Assembly: GCA_016490735.1 (NCBI GenBank)
Contig: JAEMWC010000035.1
Location: 832,501 to 896,500, forward strand
Length of the DNA stretch: 64,000 nt
Reading direction: 5' to 3'
DNA from: Pachyseris speciosa
Taxonomy: Eukaryota > Cnidaria > Anthozoa > Scleractinia > Pachyseridae
This document shows positions 1 through 12,415 of the stretch, one piece after another. Both the position numbers and the translations under genes were made by a program. Position 1 is the first letter of the stretch. Every line of letters begins with the position of its first letter. A model generated the notes under the pieces. The model saw nothing but the letters and a program-made list of their open reading frames with translations, ran no database searches and had not been told where the DNA came from.

Positions 1-530
1 TATAACCACTAAAGAGTACATCTTCAAATGATGACGACTGTACCTTTCCACGAGTGCTTCTGTATTTCATTTCTCTTGTAATGGTTAATATGAGAGACAA
101 CGTTAATTCTGATTGACAGTGAAATTATAATGCACGCAGGCTACGTCACAAGTGTGCATGAGTGCAAATCTCTGGCCTTTTTATAAAGAAAATAAAGTAA
201 ATCAATAAAATATGTGTGATTCAACTCATATTTGACATTATTTTGAATATAAAAGCAAATTTTGGGGGTTGGGCCAGAGTGTCGTCCAATTTCATCAGTT
301 GCCTCCAGTATGAAAGCTCACGCCAATCTCGATGGGATACAATAAAATAAAAAATAAAAACTAGTTCCTCGTGTATTGTTGAGTAATATAAGCACTTGGG
401 GATTTTTATGAAACACTTGAGAAGTGTGAGAAGCACTCGCCACTTCTCTTGGCACTTCTCTTGTGTTCTTAAAAATTCCTGTGTGCTTATATAACTCAAG
501 AATGCACTTGCCATGTTTTTTATTTCTTTA

Positions 531-900
531 GTACAAGGTGGTTCTACCTTTTGAGTCTGTGGATGAAATCCTAAAGTGTGACCATTCAAATGAAAGCTAC
601 TGACCAGTACTTTCCTGTGGTGCTGTTTATTATGCTGTACAAGGTGGTGCTACCTTTTGAGTCTGTGGATGAAATCCTAAAGTGTGACCATTCAAATGAA
701 AGCTACTGAGCAGTACTTTCTTGTGGTGCTGTTTATTATGCTGTACAAGCTAGTGGTTCTAACTTTTGAGTCTGTGGATGAAATCCTAAAGTGTGACCAT
801 ACAAATGAAAGCTACTGAGCAGTACTTTCCAGTGGAGCCATTTATGTTATGCTGTGTTAAGTGGCTCAAATTTGGGAGCAGCTATAGAATACATGGCCAG
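531..900 (+). repeat. Tandem array of a 106-bp satellite unit
   Basis: Three to four head-to-tail copies start at 531, 637, 743 and about 852. The unit contains GAGTCTGTGGATGAAATCC and GTGACCATTCAAATGAAAGC. The start-to-start spacing is 106 bp. The last copy is diverged. The same unit recurs at 12.14-12.41 kb in reverse and at 42.85-43.62 kb, so it belongs to a dispersed element and is not a single local satellite. Confidence 0.9.
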
Positions 901-936
901 TACAGTCCACTTCATTTACACGTGACAGAGGCCTTT

Positions 937-1375
937 GTAGAACCACAGGGCAGGCACACAATCTGTTTGTGTAACCCATTGTTATTTCACAGTAAATGTA
1001 TGGGATTTAACGGTAAATGTATGGGATTTACCATATTTTTCATACTGCAGCCATGACCCTGTTGTGCACTGTTGTCCTTTGCCTCAGAAGTGATATTTTA
1101 AGCGATTTTGACAGGGTTTTTCTTCACCATCAACTGTGTTTATTTATTAGGCACAGTTGACAGCAAAGACAAAACCTATCAGGACAAAACCCATCACGAC
1201 AATAGTACATCACAAATAAGGCAATACTTATTTAACTTTTATTTAGTATTGGTCTATACATAGCAATATGTCACTATAGTATGAAAAATATGGTAAATCC
1301 TATACATTGTTTTACTCTAAAATAACAAAGGGTTACACAAACAGATTGTGTGGGTTCCCTGTGGTAGAACAAGGC
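937..1375. repeat. Inverted repeat, about 100-bp arms
   Basis: The sequence around 940-1045 (ACACAATCTGTTTGTGTAAC, then ATGGGATTTACCATATTTTT) returns in reverse complement at 1280-1375, with a spacer of about 235 bp. The arms are imperfect. A fold-back or MITE origin is inferred. Confidence 0.75.
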
Positions 1376-1399
1376 ATATTACAGAGAGGCCCTGCCAGG

Positions 1400-2250
1400 G
1401 GCTTGTTTGAATTTTAAATTCTCCAGTGTCTGTGTTTAAATCACTAATTCTCGGTCTTGATGCCACTGTCGGAATTTTGCCAGGAATGATGCTGCCTGTC
1501 GGGATTTCATTTTCTGTGTATTCGCTACTTTTTGGGCCATGTTGCTTGTTGGAATTTACACTGGCAGGGCCTCTATAATGGACACTATTGTTATCCAGTG
1601 GTATGGAAATAATTGCCCCCATATTCTATAGTTTAGCCCATTAGGTTTTCTACCGGTAACACACGCATATTTCTGGAGCATTAAGAAGACACTAACAACA
1701 ACATTAGGATTCAACTTGAATCAATGAATCAAAGTAGATCTCGATTGAGAGTTGGTGTACACAAGGCGTCAAATCAAGGTCAGGTTTTTAGTGGCTGTGC
1801 AGAAATCTTTCTGATCTTGTTATTCATCTTCCACTACGGGACTGCGGAAATTACGTCACGTAATCATGAAACTTTTTTGCATCCTCAATAAGCTTTTACG
1901 TACATAATTTGAGTGTCTATACTTCAATAAGCTTAAATTCAGCTACAAAAAAAAAATAATAAGATGCCTCATTCAAGCTAGGGAACGAACTCAAAACTCA
2001 CCTCTAGCCAAAAGAAACAACAGCGATTCTTCTCAACGCAATCGTAGTACTTAAAAATCCAAGATATTTAAGAAGTGGTATATTGTTCACAGAACAGCTT
2101 TATCCCTGCGTCAGCGGCCATTTTGAATACAGAGAAGACCCTGGGAACGAGTGCGAGAAAACCGACGAAAAAGTTCAGGTACTCGACAATCAGCTCTTTC
2201 ACGAAAACTTGTGAGACACTGCATGACGAGAAAGCGATAGAAACTTGTAA
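1400..2250. other. Intergenic, nothing recognised
   Basis: No convincing coding frame or repeat was found. The short open frames here have no recognisable domain. Confidence 0.5.
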
Positions 2251-2254
2251 ATGA

Positions 2255-2895
2255 ATATTCAGATATTCAAAATGTTAGCTTGTATATGAGGTCTTCCAAA
2301 AGGGGTAGAAGCGACAAGCGACGTGGCTCCGAAAACAGGCGACAATCTTCTCCCAAAACACCGACAATCGACAAAAACTGGCAGAAAACACGCTACAGTT
2401 TGCGACAGCGACAATTCACTTTCCAATTCTCTTTGTTTTCTTAATTTGCGACAGCGACATTTGCCCCAACGAAACAACGGTGACAGACAGAGTCATGAAC
2501 GAGCAACAAAGCGACACGAGACCACCCCTTGGAAGGCCTGGATGTGATGCCCTGTTTGGGTAAAATTCCAACAGGCGACACGGCTCTGAAACGGCGACAT
2601 GAAGGAGCTATAAAGAAGACGAACGACGAGACCACCACATGAAATACGAGAGCAACAAAGAGAAAAGAAAAATGAACAACGACATCGGCGTTTATTAGAT
2701 CAGACAGCCACTTGAAGGTATTCGGACACATTTAACTTAAACGTTGCGAACTCAAACATCTCCGATATAGATAAACGTTGGCTTTGGACGAAATTCCTAC
2801 AGCGACATGCGAACCTTTCGAAATTGTGGCGTGAAAGGATTTCAACTCGCGGATGGGGGACTAAAGATCGCCCCCCCCCCCCCCCCCCCAACAGG
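2255..2895. repeat. GCGACA-rich low-complexity stretch ending in poly-C
   Basis: Short irregular iterations of GCGACA and AGCGACA are scattered through about 2300-2620. A homopolymer C run at 2871-2890 closes the region. Similar GCGACAAGTCGC-type iterations occur at 45.9-46.3 kb. No coding frame is convincing. Confidence 0.4.
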
Positions 2896-3614
2896 GCCTC
2901 GTATATGTTAGTCAGTGTATAGTTACCCTAACTGTTTTTCTTTAGTGGTTATTTGCTGGTTTTTATACACTGTCACGGTAAACTAAGTCGTAGGCAGGAG
3001 ACCATGTTGTAGGGTAATTTAAACATCGCCCAGAATGCGACGACACATCCCGGACTTTTGTGCGTGCTCCACGCGAATTTCAAACTGGACGAGAGACGGA
3101 CAAACAAAATCGAAAGTGGGCGCAAATCGGCTACCAGCGTGCACATTGGGTGAGTTTGGGGGTCAACCGCTTTTTTTTTCAATGAGTTAGCACGTGGCTA
3201 ACGAGGCTAACGAAATATTTTTCCTGGCTTTTACCGGGTAGTAATAACTGGTTGGAAACTTTTTCTGAACCGTTTGCCTAGTTCCAAGCATTTTTTGAAT
3301 GGGGCCTTAATTGGAGGATGGATTTCTCATTGAAAGATCACTCTTTCTCAGAGTTAGCAGATGGCTTCAATTATTTGGTGTTTAAAGAACCTCCCTGCCA
3401 ATTTTCAAAGGAAAACTGAACGATTCAAAGTGGTAGGAAAATTAAACTTTCTAATTTTCCTGCAGACCCCTCAACCATCTCCCTGATCAGTAGCATGAAT
3501 AACAAAATAATAAGATGACCTATGTACTTACACCACTCTGCACTGGGTTCAGCGCATGTCGGGCGGATGTCAAGACGCGTCAGGACCTAAATATTCTTGT
3601 GTCAGGATTCAGGA

Positions 3615-4035
3615 TACACCCCCTGACGGAGGAGGGGTACTAAAATAAATTTAATACGTGGAGGCTCCGCCCCGAGGTCCGACCCCTTACCCTTTTATAT
3701 ACCATTTTCGACAGAAAAGGTACCCCTTTGGTATACCTTCCATTGATAAATGGTACCCCTTTCGTATACCTAAAACAGGAAGTCTTCTTGTCATTCACAT
3801 GTAGAGTTCAATAAATTTAAACAATACAGTCATAAGGTATACTTATGTGTGTTCGAAATATTTTAGTGAAAGGCCCTTTTAAATACCTCAGTAAGTGACA
3901 GATTTCTTTAACCCTTTCATATACTTCGACTCCTGAAATCCCTACCCTTTCAGATACCTGGAGTGCGAAAAAGGTACCCCTTTCGGTCGGAGCCTCCTCG
4001 TATAGGCCATTATAGGGAGTACCCCCAGGGGGGAT
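3615..4035. repeat. Dispersed MITE-like element with GGTACCCCTTT iterations, copy 1
   Basis: It contains repeated motifs such as GGTACCCCTTTCGTATACC and TACCCTTTCATATAC, and GGAGGCTCCGCCC near one end with a related GGAGCC segment at the other. A copy in the opposite orientation, sharing most of its length, lies at about 60775-61175. Two diverged copies in one window show that it is dispersed. The non-autonomous DNA-element class is inferred. Confidence 0.7.
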
Positions 4036-4204
4036 ACACGTGTATACGGAACCCGGTATACACAATGTATACAGGCCAGTACAGTTTGCATACCTGCACA
4101 TTTTCATACGTCAGTATATTCCCCGTAAACCGTTGTTATGTATCTGGCGCGGGCTCATTCAACGCCGGTATACTTGTCAGTTTCTTGGAGTGCTTGATTT
4201 GGCC

Positions 4205-4568
4205 AGCATTTGGCTGGCAACGGAAACGAAAACGTCATGTAACTTCCCGTTATTGTAACTCTTTCGCGATTTTCGCAGCTTGTTTAACTTGGAAAATGCT
4301 GGCGAACTATCCTGGAGCCAATTTAGTAAAGGCATTGAAGTTGGGAAAAAGAACGAAGAGTTCACCGTCATACGCTCACGTTCTCCAGAAAACCTAAAAT
4401 TTGGTCATTTCATCACGTTGTTGTTTTGCAAGAGGACGGGAAAGAAATGTACCAAAATGTAAAACGCACGTGCAGAGCGATTGTTTTTGCTCATTAAGGT
4501 TATTGTTTTGTGGCGTTCTCGTTGCCGTCGCCGTCGCCGTCGCCGTCCTCGTTGCTCAGTGAGCTCTC
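4205..4568 (+). mobile_element. MITE family B, copy 1
   Basis: About 360 bp, with GTTGCCGTCGCCGTCGCC near the right end and a related inverted motif (GGCAACGGAAACG) near the left. Internal landmarks are CGTTCTC, TTTGGTCATTTCA and CAGAGCGATTGTTTTTGCTC. Copies with the same order of landmarks occur at 28.03-28.38 kb and, inverted, at 39.9-40.27 kb. Confidence 0.7.
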
Positions 4569-6689
4569 TACTATTCATTCATGTATCCTGTTAGTTCATT
4601 TTCTCTCCCGTTCGTCCATTCCGGCATTGTTCACCATTTTACCAGTTATGTTATTCACTTAATTATATAAACTTGGCATCAGTTTTTCGTGTTTGTATTT
4701 CTTACATCTTCCTCTGCTGTCCAACTTGGCCTGGAGGATAACAATTCTATCGGCTATTTACGGCTCGAGCGATTTCATGTTTTTTTTTTTTTTTTTTTTG
4801 AGAGAGAGGATTATAGATTTCAATTAATTCCTGGCGGTGTAGTTGCTCAGTTCGCCGTGGAGTTTTTATGCAAACTAAAAGACAAAAACAACGTCTTCAG
4901 ATTGTACCCAGTTGTATAACAAAATTATATATAGTAATGTAGAAGAAAAGGTATGGAAAATTTATCTTTCTCCAAGGGGTGTCTTTCCATTTCTCAACGA
5001 AGAGGACTAATAACCCTGATACCTAAGAAGGACAAACCCCAACAGTTTTTAAAAAAATGGAGGCCAATAAGCCTTTTAAATTGTGATTACAAAATTGCAG
5101 CTAAAGCTATAGCAACAAGAATTAAACGTGTTTTACCAAATATAATTAATAACGATCAAACAGGTTTCCTTAAGGGTAGGTCAATCGGCGAAAATGTTCG
5201 TTTACTAAATAGTATAATAAGCTACTCAGAACATAAGAATATTCCTGGTTTCTTACTGTTTGTCGATTTTGAGAAAGCCTTTGATACCTTAGAATGGACC
5301 TTTTTGGAGAAAACCCTTTCCTTTTACAATTTTGGCGATTCTTTAATTGCCTGAGTTAAATTACTTTACACAGATATTAGCAGTAGTATTCAAAACAACG
5401 GATGGTCCTCAGATTTCTTTTCAATTAGTAGAGGAGTTAGACAGGGATGTCCCCTATCCCCCTACCTTTTTATTTTATGTGTTGAAATACTGGGAAATGC
5501 GATTAGAAATCACGATCAAATCAAGGGGATAAGCATACTTGATTCGGAATGTAAAATTAGCCAATATGCAGACGACACAACTTTAATTCTCGACGGGTCT
5601 GATACCTCGATGCAGCAGTCCTTTAGCCTACTTGATTCGTTTGCCGAAATTTCCGGTTTAAAGGTTAATTACGACAAGACAGAAGCACTTTGGATAGGCT
5701 CAATGCGTCTGAGCAATAGAGTGATCGCCGCTTTCCAGCACATCACATGGTCTTTCAGTAAAGGTAAAGCTCTGGGAGTTTGGTTTTCAACTATTAAAGA
5801 AGAATCTGAAAGTTTGAATTATCAAGACAAAAAAGAAAAAATTTCCAACATAATTGAAAAGTGGCAGTTTAGAAGGCTAACCCTCCTGGGGAAAATAACC
5901 GTTATTAAAAACCTGCTTGCTTCACAGTTAGTACACATAATGTGTCCGCTTCCCACATCAGATGAATATCTCAAGGAAATAAACAGTCTTCTATATAAAT
6001 TTTTGTGGGATGGTAAAAATGATAAAATCAAGCGAGTGCATATGATTAATGATTATTCAAATGGTGGACTTGAAATGTTGGATATTTTATAGTTTTAATT
6101 GTGCTCTGAAAGCGAAATGGGTTCAAAAGTATATGGATCCTAACAATAAAGGGACATGGAAATTGTTTCTAGACTTCTTTTTTGGGAAACATAAACCTAA
6201 ATTACTCTTCACTGGAAACCTTAAACCGGATGACATCACTTTCTTACAAATAAAAGATCCTTTTTTCAAAGAAGTAGCTGAATGCTGGTCCCGCCTTAAT
6301 TTTAAAAATCAGCAACCCAATTTTTCTCAGGCACCAATCTGGTATAATTCACTAATTCGCATTGATAATAAACCCCTGTATTTTTCAAGCTGGGCTTCGG
6401 CTGGTATTTGCACTGTTAGTCACCTCCTAACGGAGGGTTGGAATTTCTGTTCATTTGAGGAATTTAAGAGAAGGTATTCTCTGAAAACAAATTTTCTCCT
6501 CTATTGTAGTGTTTTGAGTGCAATATCTGAGATGAAACGCGATTGTGTTCGAGATCCAATACAGGATTGCGCTGACATTTCTTCCAATCTGTTGACGTCA
6601 CTGCACTTTTGTAAAGTAGCCTATAAGATATTTATAAAACAAATCGCTTCTCAGCCACATAAAGCCAAAGCAAATGGTTCTCGGATTGT

Positions 6690-7080
6690 AGAACGTACGG
6701 TGTTGATACATACATCATCATCACATTATTTACCCTCGGATTTTAGAGTAGCTTGAGCAGCTAATATCTCCGAGCATTTAATCATCATATGAGAGATAGA
6801 CCACCACACCGGGAACTACGTCCCCTACTCTTTTCGAACAATGTGTGGGTTCTTTTACGTCCCACAGAATCAATTATGAAGAGTTGTGAGACGGGGCCTA
6901 CGGTTTATCGTCCTTATCCGAGAAGACTAGAAAGTCTAACCATTTGCAGATGTTATTACAAAGGCAGCACTACCTCCTCAATTATTTAAAGACCCTGAGT
7001 GTTGGTCCGACCGGGGTTTGAACCACCGACCTCCCGCACGCTAGTCCGGTGCTCTACCACTGAGCTATCCGGTCGGCGGT
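6690..7080 (-). mobile_element. tRNA-derived SINE inserted in the LINE
   Basis: On the minus strand a tRNA-like head (about 7005-7078) contains TAGCTCAGTGGTAGAGCACC (box A) and GGTGGTTCAAACC (box B). The anticodon position reads AGC, as in tRNA-Ala. A conserved body follows, with a TGATGATG-type tail near 6700. Its body matches a second copy at 13.14-13.43 kb. It separates the LINE RT from its C-terminal zinc finger, so it inserted after the LINE. The tail boundary is uncertain. Confidence 0.8.
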
Positions 7081-7621
7081 CAACATTAAAACAGGTTTGG
7101 ATACCCTGTGTAAAGGGTTCTCTTGAAAGTGATGAATTCATTAATTTAGACCTGTAAATATAGTGTCTAGCACTTAGAAGAATGTAGAATATAGATTGGT
7201 GTAAATCCTACAATCTAGCCTTCTTATGTACTCGGGAAACCAAACTAAGAACCTTTCATTTCAAGTTTCTCCACAGAAGAATAGCCACCAACAGCTATCT
7301 GTTCAAAATAGGCATCTCACAAAGTGACCTTTGCTGTTTTTGCAAAGGTTCTTCAGAGACTCTCTTGCACCTTTTTTGGGAATGTCCGTACGTACAATCC
7401 TTTTGAAATGAAGTCAAAACCTGGATATATAGCTTTTCCTGTTTTTCAAATGTTAACTTCTCATTTCTATCATGCTTAGGCTTAGCAGAGGATACTTCAA
7501 ATCTCCTTTTTCACCACATTCTTCTAAGTGCTAGACACTATATTTACAGGTCTAAATTAATGAATTCATCACTTTCAAGAGAACCCTTTACACAGGGTAT
7601 CCAAACCTGTTTTAATGTTGA
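7080..7621. repeat. Perfect 105-bp inverted duplication of the LINE 3' coding end
   Basis: Positions 7080-7184 are the exact reverse complement of 7517-7621, with a 332-bp spacer. The right arm is in normal LINE order. The left arm is an inverted copy abutting the SINE. Perfect identity implies a recent event or gene-conversion upkeep. Confidence 0.95.
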
Positions 7622-7739
7622 AAACCGCTATGCTATCCAAAATGGAACCTTAAGTAAATTTCGCATGAAATGGGGGACCTTTATTTCCGACTCTTTTTCT
7701 GGTGGATGGTGAGGGGAACAGCAAACCTAATGTTTAATA

Positions 7740-10135
7740 AGTTTTGAAAATAGTATCACTGCATTTTTGTTTTTGTGAAAATTGTAAGAGAATTGAATAT
7801 TAGTGTAAATTTTTTTCTCTTGTATTAGTAAGAAGTAGTTAGGTATGGACCTTCAGAAATAACTATCTAGAGTTAAAAACCCTCATTTTTAACAAGTGTC
7901 TATATCAGATAAAGACACGGCTAAATTTTACATCCGATTTCTTGGCCAAAATATACCAAAATCTAAATTTTAGTGTAAGAATGGATACTATTAGATGTAC
8001 AGTAAAGCTTTTTAACTGAGCCGTTCAATAAATTGCAATTCGTGTTTTATCAAGTCCTGCTCATTTATTTATGGCTGAAAGTCACAAGAAGCTTTATACT
8101 CTATAAGGTCTGATATACTCCCAAACTGGAGTTAAATATTCTTCTGTAAAATGGAAAGAACAACTGCTTCGGTAGCAATGGAGACTGGAGCCTTATATGC
8201 ATGCGGTAGTTCAAACAATTTTCCCCAAAACTGAGTGATTACTTAAGCTGATTAAAAAAGCGCAGTTGTATGTTTTACTTTAGCACATATGCTTGAAATT
8301 TAAAAACCGATGGAGAAGCTTTAGAAAGATCTGCTTTCGTCTTAAAGTCACTTACCTGCCCTTTCCATTTTGAAAGCAGAAAAATGCCCCTCTCGTGAAT
8401 TCAAATTAGTCCAGATGTTAAACACATCTCGTTGAGCTTTTCATGAACGTATAGTTTATATGAACAGATGTAGTTTAATTAAAACCAGGTACGAATTAAT
8501 TCCAAGTTTTACACCGGGCCGTCAGTTTCAGTTTCAAAATTGCGTCAAACGGAAGACGATCATTTCATGAAAGCTTTTCCATGTTACTGTAGTTACAGAA
8601 ACGGCATTTCTAACCAATTCTGACTCCTGAAACTTTCCTGTCAGAACGCGCTTCTCCTTGAAACTGTTATCTACAAAATACAAAATCGCGTTTCGTCGGC
8701 ACGTGGGAGCTGCACGAGACCTCTCGCAAACCATTGTTTCTTCAGTACTTTGACCAGGTCGAAGTCGACTGACAACAATCCACACTGCTTTACATTCCTT
8801 TCCATCTGCTGCACGAATCAGCTTCTGAACGTTAAGCTTTCTAAGAGGTGAGCTTAGACTCTTATCTCTTCATGACAAAGAAAGGAAATCTCTTTCTGAT
8901 TTCTAAGCCAGGCTATCAATTCTACTGATTTAGTTTAATACAAATTCTTGCCTCTAACTAACCGCGTATATGATGTCAAAAGTTTGACCCCTTACGATCT
9001 AAAAATACCGCCGTCCTTGTGGCACTATCCGGATAGAGGATCACACACCTTGTTTTATTTCTGGCATGGGAACTAGGTTGATGCACCTCCGGTTATTTCG
9101 GCTTAAGGCAGATAAAAATGAAGCGACTTTTTTGTGGCTATGACCGTAATTAGGGGCTCATTCGGAGACAAAAATGTGTCACTTAACTTTCTGTGTGCCG
9201 AATCACGGTCCGGTATGAAGAGATTTATGTGCCGGTTACAGCAGTAACCAGTAAAGCCCCATTCTATGAAAACCCGCTTATAACGGACAGTTTCTTCGTC
9301 CCGACAACTGAAAAGGAAATTTTTTTTCTCTAAAATTAGCCCGCTTACTGACGAACACCCGGATAATACGGACACTTTGACATTCCCCTTTCATGCCTCT
9401 GTCCTTGAAGACCGGTCCTTGAACCGAGGGGTTCCACTGTAAATGAACGGCGGGCGTAAATTTCAATCAATTTCTTGGATGGAAAGGAACTAGTATTATT
9501 GTTTGGCCATCAGTTTCCTGGGAAAAACTTAACTCTTTCAAGTTGCAATCTATCATCCGTTCCTCCTCGTCATCCGTCACCATAGGCAACTGCATATAGT
9601 TTCAAAATGTTCCCGCATGCCGCTTTGTTCGTTACGATCCAAATTACGCAAACATTAATTGGGGTTTGATCGCCTGCGGAGGCAGGGGAGAGGTGAGAAT
9701 TTGTGCTGTACTTTTGCCGAGAATCGAAAAGATGCTGAAGAAGCGTTGAAAACTATTTGTGCGATGATGTAATTAAGAGCTTTGTACATCACGAACCTCA
9801 AACACGACAGTCATTTGCCTAATCGGACTTGCGAGCTTTATGTTTAAGCTGAAAATTGATATGATAATTTAAGAAGCCCATAAAAGTGCTCGGGTCGAAG
9901 GGTCAAGCGTGTTATAAGCGTGAAATATGGAATATATTTAGCCGATGGGATTTAAATAGCAAATATACTCAGCAAACCACACACAATTATTGTTTATACA
10001 ACCATGTGTACTCCACAAGATGAAAATATGAGACATCCTCTCTTCATATGTCTTTCATCTGTTCTTTGGTTTAAGTAATTGATTAGACGACTTCCTCGGT
10101 GTTTGAGCGCATAATGCAGGTCGGTCTGTAACGAC
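7740..10135. other. Intergenic, no gene recognised
   Basis: AT-rich sequence after the LINE. No coding frame with domain character was seen. The 3' portion probably contains the promoter of the gene at 10210, but I could not identify a convincing TATA box. Confidence 0.5.
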
Positions 10136-10209
10136 GATAATATTCACTCCGAGAGATAAGAGGATATACGTCGGTGTGATAACAGCTCAAAGAACACGAA
10201 ATCTAAGAC

Positions 10210-11616
10210 ATGAGTCGGGTGTTTGTATTTGCGCACTATACTACGCCCCACGAGGCAGAGATGTCGGTTGTTTCTGGTGAAGAAGCCCAACGAAGCTCCG
10301 CGAACCCCAGTGTGGAATCTACCGCCAAAATCTGCGAGATTGAAGTTTTCAAATCACAGGTCGTGACTGTAGCGTCCTGTGGCTTCAGCGAAGACACAGG
10401 ACTCGGGAATGTGGAGAACATTCGTTACAAGAGCTGCGGGGATCGTCTGCCAAATGACAACACAAATGCAACTGCCATTCGTAAGGATCCCGAACACAAG
10501 AAGGACGTTGTTGAGCCTGGGAACGTAGTGGAGCATAAAGCGAGACGATTCAAACGGATCTCGCTTCAGTGGCTTTTAAAACCAAGCAGGAAATCCTCGC
10601 ACAATTCATCGCGAATACGAAGGGTAAACGGCACTGGAAAACGTCGAATCACGCGCATTAACTCGGCACCAAAGACGTTTGGCCCTGGCGGAAACGATTT
10701 TGCTCGTTTGGAAGGAGAAAAGGTTCATATTTTAGACAAGCATTCTGAGAAAGGAGGTGCACAACAGGGCAGCACTCAAGCTGTCAAACGCGACACAAGG
10801 AAAATGAGAAGGATTTCTCTTCCAGCGCATGTTTTGGACGTGTCTGGCTCTGGGATGGATAAACAATCGACGGAAATACCCCTACCTCGCACACCGGAAC
10901 CGAGGCGAAGAAACGTCGTCGAATTCGACGAAAAATTTATTCAGTCCTTGAGAATCAGAGAGTCCCACGTAACAAGCGACAGCAAAGCAAAGCAAGGCAC
11001 AATCGCCGGAGAAAGCAAAGCAAAAAATGCTCAAATCGAAGCGGTCAGTCAAGATACCGAGGGAAAGTCCTCGTTTACACGCGAACCACGCGAGGCGTTC
11101 GCGCAGCTTAAGAATGCGAGGAAAGAGAGTGCAGCCTCGTCAAATACTAATGCTAATTCCAAATTGGCGTCGCGTCCCGCGCTTAGATTGCACAAGTTTA
11201 ACAACCCGGACATATTCTACATGCCGCTTCCCGATGACAGTTCGCAGAGCTCGGACATTTTATCGCATAAACTATGCCGCGCACGGCTCATTGAACCTCG
11301 AAATGAGAATTACATGATACAGGAGTGTGTTAAGGAAGAACTTCAAAATTTTCTGCATGACAAACAGTTCTGCAGTCAATCCTGCCAGCGCTGGTGTCTC
11401 GAACTGAGTCAGAACATTAAGACTAGCGTTCACAGAATGAAGCATTGTGAGAGCAAGATCGTTTGTGTGGTGTACATCGCCGCGTTACGTGGGCACGGCG
11501 TGCACGCGGCCGCACAGTGTATTTTGACGCCAAATGATGACAATTTTATCACGGTGAATTTTAAAAATCGTTCTATGATTGCTGTAGCATCGGTTTTAGC
11601 GATCAAATACGCATGA
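10210..11616 (+). CDS. Dynein light chain Tctex-type (DYNLT4/5-like) protein with long N-terminal extension
   Basis: Single-exon frame of 468 residues. The C-terminal ~110 residues form a Tctex-1 domain: a helical region around VKEELQNFLHDKQF and SQNIKTSVHRM, then the strand pattern KIVCVVYIAALRGHGVHAAA and the terminal FKNRSMIAVASVLAIKYA. In the family this domain dimerises and binds dynein intermediate chain or cargo in cytoplasmic or ciliary dynein. Residues 1 to about 330 are disordered, basic and rich in Ser/Arg/Lys, with repeated kinase-type sites (KRISL, RRISLP). Most family members are 110-220 residues, so this extension is unusual. The ATG at 10210 is the first in the open frame; an in-frame Met at residue 18 is an alternative start. 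No intron signals are needed. The exact subfamily is uncertain, so no symbol is given. Confidence 0.82.
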   Translation: MSRVFVFAHYTTPHEAEMSVVSGEEAQRSSANPSVESTAKICEIEVFKSQVVTVASCGFSEDTGLGNVENIRYKSCGDRLPNDNTNATAIRKDPEHKKDVVEPGNVVEHKARRFKRISLQWLLKPSRKSSHNSSRIRRVNGTGKRRITRINSAPKTFGPGGNDFARLEGEKVHILDKHSEKGGAQQGSTQAVKRDTRKMRRISLPAHVLDVSGSGMDKQSTEIPLPRTPEPRRRNVVEFDEKFIQSLRIRESHVTSDSKAKQGTIAGESKAKNAQIEAVSQDTEGKSSFTREPREAFAQLKNARKESAASSNTNANSKLASRPALRLHKFNNPDIFYMPLPDDSSQSSDILSHKLCRARLIEPRNENYMIQECVKEELQNFLHDKQFCSQSCQRWCLELSQNIKTSVHRMKHCESKIVCVVYIAALRGHGVHAAAQCILTPNDDNFITVNFKNRSMIAVASVLAIKYA

Positions 11617-11619
11617 TTA

Positions 11620-11945
11620 TCTATGTCAATGATTGTTACTCGCTGACAATCGAATATCTCGTTATCAGGGTGTAATGTATATGAAATACAGTGCATTGTC
11701 GCATACGGCGATAATTCAACTTTTAATTGTCGTTAACGTAAATGCAAAATTTTGTTAAGAATAATAGCGGGACTTTTATACTACAATCAAATTTTTCATT
11801 GATACCCAGCTTAAGAACCCCTCAACGCTAGTCGTAAAATGAGATCTCAATGGCTGATTTCCTGTTAATTCCTTAATTCCAGCCTAAACAGAGTATTAGT
11901 TTCAGTGGTAGTGGTAATTAGTGGTAATCGTACACATTACCACTA
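11620..11945. other. 3' flank of the Tctex-type gene, nothing further recognised
   Basis: No AATAAA was seen close to the stop; the nearest is near 12003, inside the next repeat. No other feature was recognised. Confidence 0.4.
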
Positions 11946-11949
11946 TGCC

Positions 11950-12415
11950 TACGGCCGTTAGAGCGAGGCTGGGAGCCCGAAAAAGGAAATAGGGGCGAAC
12001 GCAAATAAAGAAAGCCGAGTTTAGTGTAGCACTACGGAAAAGTGCGTTTAGTAGATGACTCGTAAATTACACTTTTATTATTTTCATCCTCGTTTTTATC
12101 TATGGACTTAAAAATTAGACCCCCTCAGTAGTACAGCTTCATAAACATTACCACAGGGAAGTGTTTGAACACCGGAGTGCTGCTCAGTAGCTTTCATTTG
12201 AATGGTCACACTTTAGGATTTCATTCATAGGCTCAAAAGTTAGAACCACCTTGTACACCATAATAAACAGCACCACAGGAGAGTACTGGTCAGTAGCTTT
12301 CATTTGAATGGTCACACTTTAGGATTTCAACCACAGACTCAAAAGTTCATAGAACTACTTTGCCTGCAGCATGATAAACAGTACCACAGGAAAGAACTGC
12401 TCAGAACGTTTTCTT
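11950..12415 (-). mobile_element. Composite element: unique 170-bp segment plus 106-bp satellite units
   Basis: The sequence at about 11960-12140 (GGCTGGGAGCCCGAAAAAGG through ACTTAAAAATTAGACCCCCTC) is the reverse complement of 43195-43345. It is followed by two to three inverted copies of the 106-bp unit (12140-12410). The shared order at both loci shows that the unique segment and satellite travel as one element. Helitron-like or another non-autonomous class is possible. No termini were proven. Confidence 0.75.

Larger units (their letters stand above)
4953..7735 (+). mobile_element. Decayed Tx1/L1-like LINE, 5'-truncated, with insertions
   Basis: Reverse-transcriptase coding sequence runs left to right through several frames. 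Seen in order: LITLIPKKDKPQ and WRPISLLNCDYKI (fingers), then DQTGFLKGRSIGENVR, then FVDFEKAFDTLEW (motif A), all at 4953-5330. RGVRQGCPLSPYLF follows at about 5430-5490 in another frame, and the YADD box at 5564-5575. A cysteine-rich C-terminal zinc-finger-like piece (CCFCKGSS..HLFWECP) lies at about 7320-7390. No apurinic endonuclease domain precedes the RT, so the copy begins inside ORF2. Frameshifts, stops, a SINE insertion and an inverted duplication make it inactive. Assignment to the Tx1/L1 group rests on motif style. Confidence 0.85.

Noticed and set aside
531..900. Direct repeats as a CRISPR array
   Set aside because: Units are 106 bp with no distinct spacers and the host is an animal.
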